Shown: positions 23,178 to 32,074 of the stretch, piece by piece
Numbering within the stretch: position 1 is the stretch's first letter
Layout: every line of letters starts with the position of its first letter
NCBI GenBank assembly: GCA_003695675.1
Contig: RFIA01000124.1
Span: 1 to 32,191, forward strand
DNA length: 32,191 nt
Direction of reading: 5' to 3'
Source of the DNA: Chloroflexota bacterium
Lineage (GTDB): Bacteria > Chloroflexota > Anaerolineae > Aggregatilineales > Phototrophicaceae
The notes under the pieces: generated by a model
Told to the model about the DNA's origin: nothing
Seen by the model: only the letters and a program-made list of their open reading frames with translations
Database searches by the model: none
Made by a program: the position numbers and the translations under genes

Positions 23178-24761
23178 ATGAGTCAATTATCGGAACATCG
23201 CTTCCGTACCCCTATCATACTATTTACGATTGCGTTTCTTCTAGTTATTGTTTTTGCATTTCTGGTGCTCAATCCGGGAACCATGGTTGTCGAGAAATCA
23301 GTTGGCGGTGGACACGTATTGGTCGAGATAGAACCGGGGCGGTTAATTTTTCCCGGTGGATGTACGACCATGCGATGGGAAGCTGAGGGCATTCAAGCGA
23401 TATTTTTCGACGGAGACCCGACAACCGGGCAAGGCAGCGAATACGTTTGTGTCAATAGCAAACAACGAGTGCCCAAACTGAAGGTTGATTTCCCAAATGG
23501 CGAACGCGATGATATTGGCCCGATAGTTGATGTCTTGTTGTTGATGCCCATTGGTTGGGGATTAATTGCTGGGATTGTCGTCCTGACATTCGCTGCCGGA
23601 TACATCACCATCAACACATTGTTGGCCGGGCGATTGACAAAGGCCTTGCCCGCGGCGCAAGGCGTGCGGCAGGCGCTCAAAGTGACAACGTTCAGCGTTG
23701 TCGTCACATTTGTGATTGTCGAAGTTGCCTTGCGCGTTTATTTCGCCAATTTTGGTACGGAAATTGACCGTGTGCGCTATATCTTCTCTGCCGATGAAAT
23801 CGATGCTTTCAACGATTCGCGAGGCGGCTTCATCCCCATGCCGTATCTTAACTTCGGTCTCTCGGCAAATCGAGAAGATCACAATCAACTCGGCTATCGT
23901 GGTGAAGAAATCGAATTGCCAAAGCCGGACGGCATGTTTCGGATTGTGGCTCTCGGCGGCTCGACGACGTATGGGAGCGGTATTCCTGCCAAAGATGCGT
24001 ACCCGGCCATATTGCAAAATATTCTGCGAGATGAATACGGGTTTAGCAATGTTGAGGTCATTAACGCTGGTGTGCCCGGTTATACCACGTGGGAAAGTTT
24101 CGTCAATTTCGCCTTTCGTGTCCCCGAACTCGAACCCGATATGATTATTATCTATCACGCTGGCAATGATGTCACATTGGCACGCACCGTCAATCCGGGA
24201 TGCTATCGTGGTATCAATCCCTTGCGTGGTTTGAACACATCGAATCGGATTTGGTCGCCGCGTCGCGCCTCTGTGAGTCCGAGTGTGTTGATCCGTTTCT
24301 TGAGCATCAATACCGGCTTATCCCCCGACCCGACCACATTGGACAGTCGTCTGATTTCATTCAATACGATTTGCCGGGAAGGGGAGCGCATGACTGATGA
24401 CGAAGAGATTGCAATCAATCGCCCGATTTATTTCGAGCGCAATCTACGAAATATTATTCTGCTCGCCGAAGCGCACAATATCGAAGTGATGCTTTCAAGC
24501 TGGGCCTTTGATGCCGAAATGGATCCGGTTAACTTGACCCCCGCGTGGCAAACCGGCGTCAATGAACACAACACGATCATCGAAGCCATTGCAGCCGAGA
24601 TGGATTTGCCATTTTATGACCTCGCCGCACAATTTGAAGCACACCCCGAATATTGGGGGGAAAACGGCGACGGTATTCATTTCAATGTGCTTGGCGCTGC
24701 GGAACAAGCACGGCAATATGCCGATTTCATCGTTGCGCAAGAATTGTTGCCCCGACCGTGA
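23178..24761 (+). CDS. Membrane-anchored SGNH/GDSL hydrolase
   Basis: The 527-residue protein has a signal-anchor helix (about 11-31), an extracytoplasmic beta domain with C62 (GGCTTMRW) and C91 (EYVCVN), two more membrane helices (about 121-143 and 169-189), then an outward-facing SGNH hydrolase. The hydrolase blocks are LGGSTTYG (S262 nucleophile), NAGVPG (G298), YHAGND (N330) and DGIHFN (D498, H501). It may deacylate a surface polysaccharide or lipid. The CxxxRWxxxGI..VC domain is of a kind seen in Chloroflexota GDSL proteins. ATG at 23178 is preferred to one at 23076, since the extended -10 at 23126-23134 lies between them. It ends 6 bp from the convergent glycosyltransferase. Confidence 0.9.
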   Translation: MSQLSEHRFRTPIILFTIAFLLVIVFAFLVLNPGTMVVEKSVGGGHVLVEIEPGRLIFPGGCTTMRWEAEGIQAIFFDGDPTTGQGSEYVCVNSKQRVPKLKVDFPNGERDDIGPIVDVLLLMPIGWGLIAGIVVLTFAAGYITINTLLAGRLTKALPAAQGVRQALKVTTFSVVVTFVIVEVALRVYFANFGTEIDRVRYIFSADEIDAFNDSRGGFIPMPYLNFGLSANREDHNQLGYRGEEIELPKPDGMFRIVALGGSTTYGSGIPAKDAYPAILQNILRDEYGFSNVEVINAGVPGYTTWESFVNFAFRVPELEPDMIIIYHAGNDVTLARTVNPGCYRGINPLRGLNTSNRIWSPRRASVSPSVLIRFLSINTGLSPDPTTLDSRLISFNTICREGERMTDDEEIAINRPIYFERNLRNIILLAEAHNIEVMLSSWAFDAEMDPVNLTPAWQTGVNEHNTIIEAIAAEMDLPFYDLAAQFEAHPEYWGENGDGIHFNVLGAAEQARQYADFIVAQELLPRP

Positions 24762-24767
24762 TGTGGA

Positions 24768-27272
24768 CTATTCGGGCGCATCGATAACTTTCAAGCGGTC
24801 GTTAATGACATATCCATCGCCCGCCGGTTCACCATTGATTGTGACGGGCACTCGTTCGCCGGTGTCTCGACGATAGAACCCGACAACAATTTTGTAACCA
24901 TCTTCGCGTGGTGTATTGGCGTCTTGCAAAGCGAGTGTGCGCCGGTCGGCAATAAATTCTCCGGCTTGCCACGCCGTTGTTGCATAATAATTGGTGTCAT
25001 CGCTATTTGTGACCGGGCCGTCCCATGTCGCCCACAGCGAGTCGTCCTCGTTGCGGCGCAGATGCACATAAATCGCGTAATCTTCGGCGGCGGGCGAAAG
25101 CACCTCCCAATGCAGGGTCAAAAGCAACTGACGACCCGGCCATAATTCAAGCCCGCCAATGTCGTGGCCGTAATAGCGAACGAAATCGCCGAAGATAACC
25201 GTGTCTTCTTCGATGACAGCCGGCTGCGGCGGGTTGAAGCGATTGTCGAGATGCAATTCATAGACTGTATAATTGAAGATGCCGTCGTCTTCCCACCATG
25301 CACGCCGAATAGATTCGTTGGGATTGTCGAGATTATAGACCGCCTGCGACAATGCGCCGATGACTTGATTTTCTTGCAAGGGAATGTGTTCATACGCGCC
25401 GCGAGTCTCCGGCACGCCATAGACGAAGTACGTCACATCGTTGAGTTCATCGTAAGTTGTCGGTGTCTCATCGATGCGAATATCCATCGTCGGGAAGAAG
25501 AATGACAGACGTTCGACCCCCGGCGCCGCGACAACCGGCATCTCACCCTGTTCGTCGATATACACTTGCAAACCGTTGACCACATCCATCAAGGCCGCAT
25601 TGCCCGACTGATAGCGGGCAAAGTCGTCCGGCAAATCACGCGGCCATTCCCACGCCCACCCCGCGTTGACATCGCGCAATGAAATCAACGCGCCCGGCAG
25701 CGCGACCAACACAATCAGCGCCACGTATCCATACCGTTGTGTCGCTTGTTTGATGTCTGCCGGATTCAACCAGTGCGCTAAGACAACTGCCGTTGGCAGC
25801 AACAAGAGTGGAACGATGGCGAACGACAAGCGGTAATGATAACTGAACGAATGAAACCAGACGACAAAATAGGGCAGCCCAATGATGCTCACCCACGCGG
25901 TTGTTTCTAAATCGGGCGATATGCTTTCATGCCAATAAGAGCGCAATCCGTAGATGAGTATCGCCGCGCCTGTGCCGATAACCAACCACTCATACCACAC
26001 AAGGCGACTCGAATGAATCAAGCTCATGCGTGTGAGGTCAATTTGCGCCAAGTCAATCACCGACGGCAACATTCCAATTATCATCAGGCCGAAGCCGATG
26101 AGCGGCGGTCGTCCCGGGCGCCGTGCATTCGGTCGTGTGTACAGATACAGTAACAAAACCAACACCGCCAGATAAATCCAGCCGAGTTGTTCGCCACTGC
26201 GTTCGGCCAATGTGCGCCAGAACGCGGGCGGGAAATCAATCGCGGCGTGACCCAAGATCACATTGCGCAGATACCAGACAGCGCCGAGTGGTAAAGACAC
26301 GAGTCCGGCGATGAAGGCGAGTTCAAAACGCGGTCGCCACGCCCGCCAATCAAAGCGCAGCCGCACGAGTTCGACAGCGACAAGCAGCATCACACCGAGT
26401 GCAAATGCGCCCATCGTCGGCTTCGTCCACATGCCGATGCTGAACAGCAATCCAGCGATGGCTGCATAACGCCGCCGCGACTCGTCGCCACGCCACGCCA
26501 TCAAGAAGAACGCCGTCGCACCGCTAAAAAGAAATGCCAATGCGACTTCAAGATCGCCGAATCGCGACCACTCGCCGAGTCCCGGATAAAATGTCCAGAT
26601 CGCCGCCGCGAAGATGCCGACTCGCCGCGAGAATAAACGCGAACCGAGAATGTATACGCCGAGCATACTGCCGATGTGGATGAACGGAATCACTGTGCGG
26701 GCAGCGTGGTCGTCGATGCCGCCGGTGAATAATTGCGCGAATGTATATTGCAGTGGGATGAATTGCGGGTAGTAATCGATGCGAGTGGGTATGTGACCGA
26801 GCAACGTATACAAACGTCCCTCATATCCGTAGACCCACAACGCATCATAAGCTGTGAACGGCCAGAACGCCATGCCATAGAGACGCAATATCGTCACGAC
26901 ACCCATCACTACCATGAGTATTTTTTCGTCAAATGCGAACGGCAATCGCGACGGTGTTGATGCGCTTTGATGCTTGTGTTTGCGCCACGCGAGCGCCATG
27001 CCGATGAACGCGAAGGCAATCGTCCCACCGAGAACGGGGATGAGAGTCAACAAACCCGTATCCAATTGTCGGATGGTGCTGACACTGCTGAGGAAGAACA
27101 TCCACGCGGTGAGAATAGCGGGGCCAAGTGCGAATGCCAGATACAAGACGAGCGGTCGGTCATGCCAATCTTTGCGCGGCAGCACCGTCAGCGCCCATGG
27201 CAGGCCAAGTCCAAAAAAAATCCAGCCAAAAGCCGGAAATGCTTGCAATGTGGAATGCAACCAATAGGGCAT
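24768..27272 (-). CDS. GT39-like membrane glycosyltransferase with C-terminal beta domain
   Basis: The 834-residue protein has about 12-14 membrane helices (roughly residues 10-500) of the type in dolichyl-phosphate mannosyltransferase/ArnT proteins; the segment WPFTAYDALWVYGYEGRLYT near 136-155 has the conserved acidic residues of the first external loop. It would move a sugar from a polyprenyl-phosphate donor to a surface acceptor. After the last helix (about 510) there is a soluble part, and residues about 680-830 form a domain (LLLTLHWEVLSPAAEDYAIY, GFYRRDTGERVPV) commonly found attached to Chloroflexota membrane glycosyltransferases. It is convergent with the SGNH hydrolase, an arrangement that fits cell-envelope glycan work. 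Confidence 0.88.
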   Translation of the reverse strand: MPYWLHSTLQAFPAFGWIFFGLGLPWALTVLPRKDWHDRPLVLYLAFALGPAILTAWMFFLSSVSTIRQLDTGLLTLIPVLGGTIAFAFIGMALAWRKHKHQSASTPSRLPFAFDEKILMVVMGVVTILRLYGMAFWPFTAYDALWVYGYEGRLYTLLGHIPTRIDYYPQFIPLQYTFAQLFTGGIDDHAARTVIPFIHIGSMLGVYILGSRLFSRRVGIFAAAIWTFYPGLGEWSRFGDLEVALAFLFSGATAFFLMAWRGDESRRRYAAIAGLLFSIGMWTKPTMGAFALGVMLLVAVELVRLRFDWRAWRPRFELAFIAGLVSLPLGAVWYLRNVILGHAAIDFPPAFWRTLAERSGEQLGWIYLAVLVLLLYLYTRPNARRPGRPPLIGFGLMIIGMLPSVIDLAQIDLTRMSLIHSSRLVWYEWLVIGTGAAILIYGLRSYWHESISPDLETTAWVSIIGLPYFVVWFHSFSYHYRLSFAIVPLLLLPTAVVLAHWLNPADIKQATQRYGYVALIVLVALPGALISLRDVNAGWAWEWPRDLPDDFARYQSGNAALMDVVNGLQVYIDEQGEMPVVAAPGVERLSFFFPTMDIRIDETPTTYDELNDVTYFVYGVPETRGAYEHIPLQENQVIGALSQAVYNLDNPNESIRRAWWEDDGIFNYTVYELHLDNRFNPPQPAVIEEDTVIFGDFVRYYGHDIGGLELWPGRQLLLTLHWEVLSPAAEDYAIYVHLRRNEDDSLWATWDGPVTNSDDTNYYATTAWQAGEFIADRRTLALQDANTPREDGYKIVVGFYRRDTGERVPVTINGEPAGDGYVINDRLKVIDAPE

Positions 27273-27317
27273 TGAAGACCGTAAAACACTCCGCTACTTC
27301 ATGAACACAGCCGCCGC

Positions 27318-27347
27318 ATGATAACGCTGTCGTTCACGCGCCGTCAA
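27318..27347 (-). promoter_or_regulatory. Promoter of the GT39-like gene
   Basis: On the minus strand TTGACG (27342-27347) and TATCAT (27318-27323) are separated by 18 bp. Transcription would start near 27311, 39 bases upstream of the ATG at 27272. Confidence 0.5.
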
Positions 27348-27376
27348 GGATGAGGTGTGACGGCAAACGCTTGTAA

Positions 27377-29413
27377 TTATTCGGTAGCGAGTGGCAAAAC
27401 AAAGCCGAAGATGCTGCCTTCGCCATATACGCTGTTGAAGATGATATTCCCTTGATGGCGTTCGATGATATTTTTGACAAGATGCAAACCGAGTCCTGTA
27501 CCTTCGATGTTGGCCGTATCATCGGTGATTGCTCGGTAAAATGGTTGGAACAATTTCCCTTGCATCTCATCGGGAATGCCGTAACCGGTGTCCTTCACCT
27601 CGAACACGGCGACAGAAGTGCTTTGCTTGAGCCGCATGATCACATGTCCATTTTGTGGCGTGTATTTGATGGCATTACTCACCAGATTAGAAATCGCCTC
27701 GCGGAGGAGCGCCGCATCTCCCACAACAGTCAACGCCGCATCCGGTAAGTGATGTGCAAGTACGAGCGACTTTTCTTCGGCTTGTACGCGATATTCGTCC
27801 ACAATTTCGTCAATGAGCGCTGTTAAATTGACTTGTTCAACCAGCTCACCTTTAGCCGCTTGTTCGATACGCTGCAACGAAAGAATATCAGCGATAATCT
27901 GTTCCATACGTTCGGTCGCTGTATGGATTTGATCGAAGCGACCTTGATCTGCGGGTTGGAGCTGATCGTAAATTGTTTTGCGTAACAAACTCAAATACCC
28001 GCGTATCACATGAATGGGATTACGCAAGTCGTGGGCCGCGATGCGAATCATGTCGGACTTTAATTGTTCGAGTCGGCTCACTTCAGCGTAGAGGTTTTTG
28101 AGTTCGGCCAATTGTTCTTGAGACAGCGCATATAACCGCGCATTATCAATGCCGACAATAATTGGGCCGGTGACAAGATGCAAGAAATCAACGGTTTGGT
28201 GGGTAAAGTATTTGGGTTGATGGGTTTCAAGACAAATTACACCGAGCAAACGTTGTTGCGAAATCAAAGGGAGAGCAAGTTGGGCACGCATATTCGGGAT
28301 AAGCGAATAATATGTTTCTTGTGTTGTTTTATCTGTGACAAGTTCGGGTTGCCTATTCCGCATCACCCGGCTCACGATATCTTCCGGCGACTGTGTATAC
28401 GGCACACGATTTGATTGCGGATAGTCCCCAACACACTTGACGACCCGCATATCGCCAGCGTCGTCTACGAGACCTAAAAAACCCACATCGGCATGACTCA
28501 ACCGGAGCGAAATATCCATGGCGATTTCAAGCACATATTCCATGTTGAGGGTTTTCATCAATTCGCGATTGATGCGCTGCAAGAGCGTCAATTGTTCGAG
28601 TTGTTTGCTCAATTCGGCTTCAACACGCTTGTATGCAGTGATGTCTCTGCTAATGCCAACGATGCGATAAATCTCGCCCTGACGATTGCGTAGGGGCACT
28701 TTGCTTGTCGAAAGCCAACGCGCTTCTGTCTGTTCCTCCACATGAAGCGCAGCCTGCCCAGACTGTAATATTTTTTGCTCAGCAGCATCAAATTGTTGAG
28801 CAATCTCTTGCGGATAAAAATCAAAAGCTGTTTTGCCGAACACCTCTTCCTGTGAAGCAACACCCAAACCGCAAAGATGAGCAACGTTATTGAGCAACAT
28901 GCGCCCAGCCGTATCTTTGACATAGATGTAATCGGGAATGGTATCAATCAATGTGCGTAGCAAGTCACGTTCTTCGTGCAGTGCGACTTCGGCTTGCTTA
29001 CGTGGCGTAATATCACGCACAGTCGCTTGAAAACCTATCGGGATGTCGTTCTCTATAGTGAGAATGACGATTTGTTCGACCCATTTTTCTCCACTGTCAT
29101 TTGTTATAGCGGGGAACTCGGTGACTGTTTCGTGAATGCGCTGTTCAAATTGTTCGCGATAAAATGCTTTGAGGCGGTCACGGTGCGTAGGCGCAACAAA
29201 TTCTAGATGATTTTTGCCGATCATATCTTCTGGTTTGTAATTCAGGAGGGCTTCGACTCGGGGATTGATGTAAGTGAAGTAACCGTCTCTGTCTGTCGTA
29301 TAGATCACATCGCCCGCTAATTCGACCATGCGGCGGAAGTGTGCAGGTGAAGGTAAATCATTATCCAAATTTTTGTTGTGCTCGGTGGAAGAGTCAGTGG
29401 AGTTGCCAGCCAT
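27377..29413 (-). CDS. PAS-PAS-GAF sensor histidine kinase 1
   Basis: The 678-residue protein has PAS domain 1 (about 25-137, ELAGDVIYTTDRDG), PAS domain 2 (about 152-262, IDTIPDYIYVKDTAGR), a GAF domain (about 285-425), a short linker, a HisKA domain with phospho-acceptor H461 (IAAHDLRNP), and an ATPase with N-box N576/N580 (SNLVSNAIKYTP), G1 DTGYGIP (608-614) and G2 GTGLGL (638-643). There is no membrane helix, so it senses a cytoplasmic signal (small ligand or redox/light). It is paralogous to the kinase upstream (29542-31605) across the whole chain. No response regulator is present in the window. GAGGGG before the ATG at 29413 supports the start. Confidence 0.94.
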   Translation of the reverse strand: MAGNSTDSSTEHNKNLDNDLPSPAHFRRMVELAGDVIYTTDRDGYFTYINPRVEALLNYKPEDMIGKNHLEFVAPTHRDRLKAFYREQFEQRIHETVTEFPAITNDSGEKWVEQIVILTIENDIPIGFQATVRDITPRKQAEVALHEERDLLRTLIDTIPDYIYVKDTAGRMLLNNVAHLCGLGVASQEEVFGKTAFDFYPQEIAQQFDAAEQKILQSGQAALHVEEQTEARWLSTSKVPLRNRQGEIYRIVGISRDITAYKRVEAELSKQLEQLTLLQRINRELMKTLNMEYVLEIAMDISLRLSHADVGFLGLVDDAGDMRVVKCVGDYPQSNRVPYTQSPEDIVSRVMRNRQPELVTDKTTQETYYSLIPNMRAQLALPLISQQRLLGVICLETHQPKYFTHQTVDFLHLVTGPIIVGIDNARLYALSQEQLAELKNLYAEVSRLEQLKSDMIRIAAHDLRNPIHVIRGYLSLLRKTIYDQLQPADQGRFDQIHTATERMEQIIADILSLQRIEQAAKGELVEQVNLTALIDEIVDEYRVQAEEKSLVLAHHLPDAALTVVGDAALLREAISNLVSNAIKYTPQNGHVIMRLKQSTSVAVFEVKDTGYGIPDEMQGKLFQPFYRAITDDTANIEGTGLGLHLVKNIIERHQGNIIFNSVYGEGSIFGFVLPLATE

Positions 29414-29448
29414 ATTGTCCCCTCACACGGTACGACCAAATTTGATTT

Positions 29449-29454
29449 ATTATA
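29449..29454 (-). promoter_or_regulatory. -10 box of histidine kinase 1
   Basis: TATAAT on the minus strand lies 35 bases before the ATG at 29413; a -35 is not clear (AGTTGA, 29470-29475, spacing 15). The box indicates that the downstream kinase is not only transcribed by read-through from its paralogue. Confidence 0.5.
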
Positions 29455-29483
29455 GGCGATGAAATTCCTTCAACTGCTTAATC

Positions 29484-29514
29484 AAACGGTTTTCAGATAA
29501 AGATAATACCGTTT
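29484..29514. repeat. Inverted repeat between the two kinase genes
   Basis: AAACGGT (29484-29490) and ACCGTTT (29508-29514) are separated by 17 bases. The repeat lies after the kinase 2 stop and upstream of the kinase 1 promoter, so it could be a transcript-end hairpin or an operator. Confidence 0.45.
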
Positions 29515-29541
29515 ACAAACACAATACAAGTGCTTGAGCCG

Positions 29542-31605
29542 TCACTGGATGCGGGCTTTTTCTATTGGGGGTTCAGCTAGGGGGAAGACAAAGCCGAAGA
29601 TACTCCCCTCGCCATAGGTGCTGTGGAAAAAGAGTTCCCCATTGTGACGTTCGATGATGTTCTTGACGAGATACAATCCCAATCCGGTACCTTCTATCCC
29701 AATTGTTTCCTCAGACTGCGCCCGATAAAAGGCTTTGAATAAATTTTGCTGCATCTCTTCGGGGATGCCGTATCCGCTGTCTTCGACTTCAAAACGAGCT
29801 GTGCCATCTAATTTTTCTAATCGCACATGGACTTCACCGCCTTCAGGTGTGTATTTAATGGCATTACCAATCAGATTAGCGATTGCTTCTCGCAGTTGCG
29901 CGGTGTCGGCCTTCACATTGAGCACTGCTTCGGCGGGATTGAAGGTAAAGATTTGCTTTTTATCCGCCGCTTGATGATGATATTCTTCAAAGACCCGGTG
30001 TGTTAGTCCAACGAGATCAATCACCTCGTCCAAATTTCCGGTCACTGACTCTTCGATTCGTTGCAGCGAAAGAATGTTGTCGATGATGTGTTCCATCCGT
30101 TTCGCCGCGACATGTAGTTGCTCGAAACGTCCCTTGTTTTTGGTATCTAATTGATTGGCGATAGTCATGCGTAAAATGCCCAGATAAGAGAAGATGATCT
30201 GAAGCGGGTTTCGCAAATCATGGGCTGCGATTCGTATCATGTCGGATTTCAGTTGTTCGAGGCGGCTGACCTCGACATACAGATTGCTAATTTCTTCAAG
30301 GCGTTCTTCAAGCATGGCGTGAAGACGCGCATTTTCAATTGCGATCATAACCGGGTCGGTGACGAGGTGCAGCAGGGCCACAGTCTCGGCTGAGAAATAA
30401 CCGGGATGTTGCGTTTCAAGGCAAATCACCCCTAACACCTTGTCTTGTGACAGCAGTGGAACTGCAAGTTGCGCACATGTCCCCTTTTGCAAAGAGTAAT
30501 AGGCATCTTCTTTCGACAAGTCCATGACGAATGCCGGTTGCTTCTCTCGGATGGCGCGGCTGACCAACTCGTCCGGCGTGTTAGTATAGGGCAGGCTAGT
30601 CTCGTGTGAGTAGTGCCCCGTCGATTCAACAATTCGCATTTCGCCCGTATCATCTGTTAGGGCGACAAAACCTGTATCTGCGCCAGTCAATCGTAACACA
30701 ATATCCATAGTCAGCTGCAATACATGTTTTAGATTCAGCGTTTTCGTCAGTTCGCGGTTGATACCTTGCACGATTGTGACTTGCTCAAGATGCTTGCTCA
30801 ACTCGGCTTGCAAGCGTTTATACTCCGTGATTTTACGGCTGATACCCATGAGGCGATGAATGTTACCGTTCTCGTCGCGCAAAGGGATTTTACTCGTCAA
30901 AACCCAATCGCTATCAGAAATTTGTTCTTCAACATTGATGATTGACACGCCTTCTTCAAGGACGCGCCGGTCATCCACCTCGATCTTATTGGCGATTTCT
31001 TCCGGATAAAATTCGGCATCTGTCTTGCCAATCGATTTCTCGCGTGTTTTTGCCCCAATATATTCGGCATGTGCTTTATTGTTGAGAACAATGCGTCGAT
31101 TTGCATCTTTGACGTAAATAAAATCGGGAATGGTGTCGATCAGTGTGATCAAAAGATCGCGTTCGTTGGCGAGTTCAGCTTCCATTTGCTTTCGGCTGCA
31201 TATATCGCGTACAGTCGCTTGAAAACCGACGATTTGATTTTCCCGTATCTTCAGAATGGCGACTTGCTCAACCCATTTCATATCGCCCGCTTTAGTCTGC
31301 ACCTCGAATTCCAGCGTCGATTCAAGAATGTGTTCTCGGAATTGTCTTTTGTAAAATTCTTCAACGACACGACGCCAGTGCGGGGCGACAAAATTCAAAA
31401 AATGATGACCGATCACTTCATCAGGTGAATAGTCGAGGAGGGTTTGGACACGCCCGTTGACAAATGTGAAGCGGCCGTCTGCGTCCGTCATGAAAATGAC
31501 ATCGCCGGCCAACTCAATCATCTCGCACAACTCCTCATCTGAAGGTGCATGTGTGGAGATTGTCTGTGGGACACGAACGATCAAATTTTTGATGTTTGTC
31601 AACAT
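29542..31605 (-). CDS. PAS-PAS-GAF sensor histidine kinase 2
   Basis: The 687-residue paralogue of the next kinase has the same plan: PAS 1 (about 25-137, IELAGDVIFMTDADG), PAS 2 (about 152-263, IDTIPDFIYVKDANR), GAF (about 287-427), HisKA with H462 (IAAHDLRNP) and an ATPase (ANLIGNAIKYTP, DSGYGIPEE, GTGLGLYLV). The two chains align without large gaps through most of their length, so the pair arose by tandem duplication and has since diverged. No transmembrane segment is seen. Its promoter lies at 31660-31689. It has no clear ribosome binding site before the ATG at 31605. Confidence 0.94.
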   Translation of the reverse strand: MLTNIKNLIVRVPQTISTHAPSDEELCEMIELAGDVIFMTDADGRFTFVNGRVQTLLDYSPDEVIGHHFLNFVAPHWRRVVEEFYKRQFREHILESTLEFEVQTKAGDMKWVEQVAILKIRENQIVGFQATVRDICSRKQMEAELANERDLLITLIDTIPDFIYVKDANRRIVLNNKAHAEYIGAKTREKSIGKTDAEFYPEEIANKIEVDDRRVLEEGVSIINVEEQISDSDWVLTSKIPLRDENGNIHRLMGISRKITEYKRLQAELSKHLEQVTIVQGINRELTKTLNLKHVLQLTMDIVLRLTGADTGFVALTDDTGEMRIVESTGHYSHETSLPYTNTPDELVSRAIREKQPAFVMDLSKEDAYYSLQKGTCAQLAVPLLSQDKVLGVICLETQHPGYFSAETVALLHLVTDPVMIAIENARLHAMLEERLEEISNLYVEVSRLEQLKSDMIRIAAHDLRNPLQIIFSYLGILRMTIANQLDTKNKGRFEQLHVAAKRMEHIIDNILSLQRIEESVTGNLDEVIDLVGLTHRVFEEYHHQAADKKQIFTFNPAEAVLNVKADTAQLREAIANLIGNAIKYTPEGGEVHVRLEKLDGTARFEVEDSGYGIPEEMQQNLFKAFYRAQSEETIGIEGTGLGLYLVKNIIERHNGELFFHSTYGEGSIFGFVFPLAEPPIEKARIQ

Positions 31606-31659
31606 ATTGGGGAGCCATCCAATATATTTGTCAAAAAGAGAGGGTGCTATTGCATGTAA

Positions 31660-31689
31660 ATTATAATGGGGATATTAGCAACTTGTCTA
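31660..31689 (-). promoter_or_regulatory. Promoter of histidine kinase 2
   Basis: On the minus strand TAGACA (31684-31689) and TATAAT (31660-31665) are 18 bp apart; transcription would begin near 31653, about 48 bases before the ATG at 31605. Confidence 0.6.
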
Positions 31690-31709
31690 CATTAACGAAT
31701 CGGATCGCA

Positions 31710-31730
31710 CAAAAATTCACTCAATTTTTG
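31710..31730. promoter_or_regulatory. A/T-rich palindrome upstream of the kinase 2 promoter
   Basis: CAAAAATT (31710-31717) and AATTTTTG (31723-31730) are perfect 8-bp arms with a 5-base loop. They lie about 21-41 bp upstream of the -35, a usual place for an activator site or UP-like element. Confidence 0.5.
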
Positions 31731-31845
31731 GTTTTGCTCGCTCAATATTGGCCGGTTCAAAGTTAGGGTGCTGATGAATAAGCATTGTAACGGCTCAGAT
31801 CATCAGTTTGCGCGTGGAAAACAGAAAGATTCCCCTTGCCTGAAA

Positions 31846-31878
31846 GTGTTGTGAAAAAGTTTGCCTTTTTGTCAACAC
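31846..31878. repeat. Long hairpin (14-bp arms)
   Basis: GTGTTGTGAAAAAG (31846-31859) pairs with CTTTTTGTCAACAC (31865-31878) at 12 of 14 positions around the 5-base loop TTTGC. It lies far from any gene end, so a terminator role is doubtful. Confidence 0.7.
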
Positions 31879-31917
31879 AGGGCGTGGGTTTTGTGGTAGC
31901 TTTTTGTGGCGTGAAAA

Positions 31918-31934
31918 TTGTGTGCGTCACACAA
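31918..31934. repeat. Short perfect hairpin TTGTGTG/CACACAA
   Basis: TTGTGTG (31918-31924) and CACACAA (31928-31934) are separated by three bases. Confidence 0.5.
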
Positions 31935-31938
31935 GCAT

Positions 31939-32006
31939 TTCAGCTATCAGGTTGTCAGCTTTTTAATCCTTGATGAGCTAACATGCTGACAACCTGACAC
32001 GCTGAA
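31939..32006. repeat. Perfect 13-bp inverted repeat with extended arms
   Basis: TCAGGTTGTCAGC (31947-31959) and GCTGACAACCTGA (31985-31997) are perfect partners with a 25-base loop. Outside, TTCAGC (31939-31944) and GCTGAA (32001-32006) also pair. The loop contains T5 immediately after the left arm. The words CTGAC/GTCAG recur at two other minus-strand gene ends. Confidence 0.75.
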
Positions 32007-32074
32007 TATTACTGGTCGTTATTGCTGCCCCCCCGTCGGCGGCGACGAGTACGACGAACTAGAGTGTAGAGGGG

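Larger units (their letters stand above)
31606..32074. other. Gene-less region with several hairpins
   Basis: No gene is supported here. It holds the kinase 2 promoter (31660-31689), an A/T-rich perfect palindrome (31710-31730), a 14-bp-arm hairpin (31846-31878), a 7-bp-arm hairpin (31918-31934), a CTGAC/GTCAG hairpin (31939-32006) and a C7 run followed by GTCGGCGGCG. Confidence 0.6.

Noticed and set aside
29542-31605. Assembly duplication of one kinase gene
   Set aside because: The two kinases differ at many residues throughout, with different lengths and N-terminal starts, so they are diverged paralogues rather than an assembly artefact.
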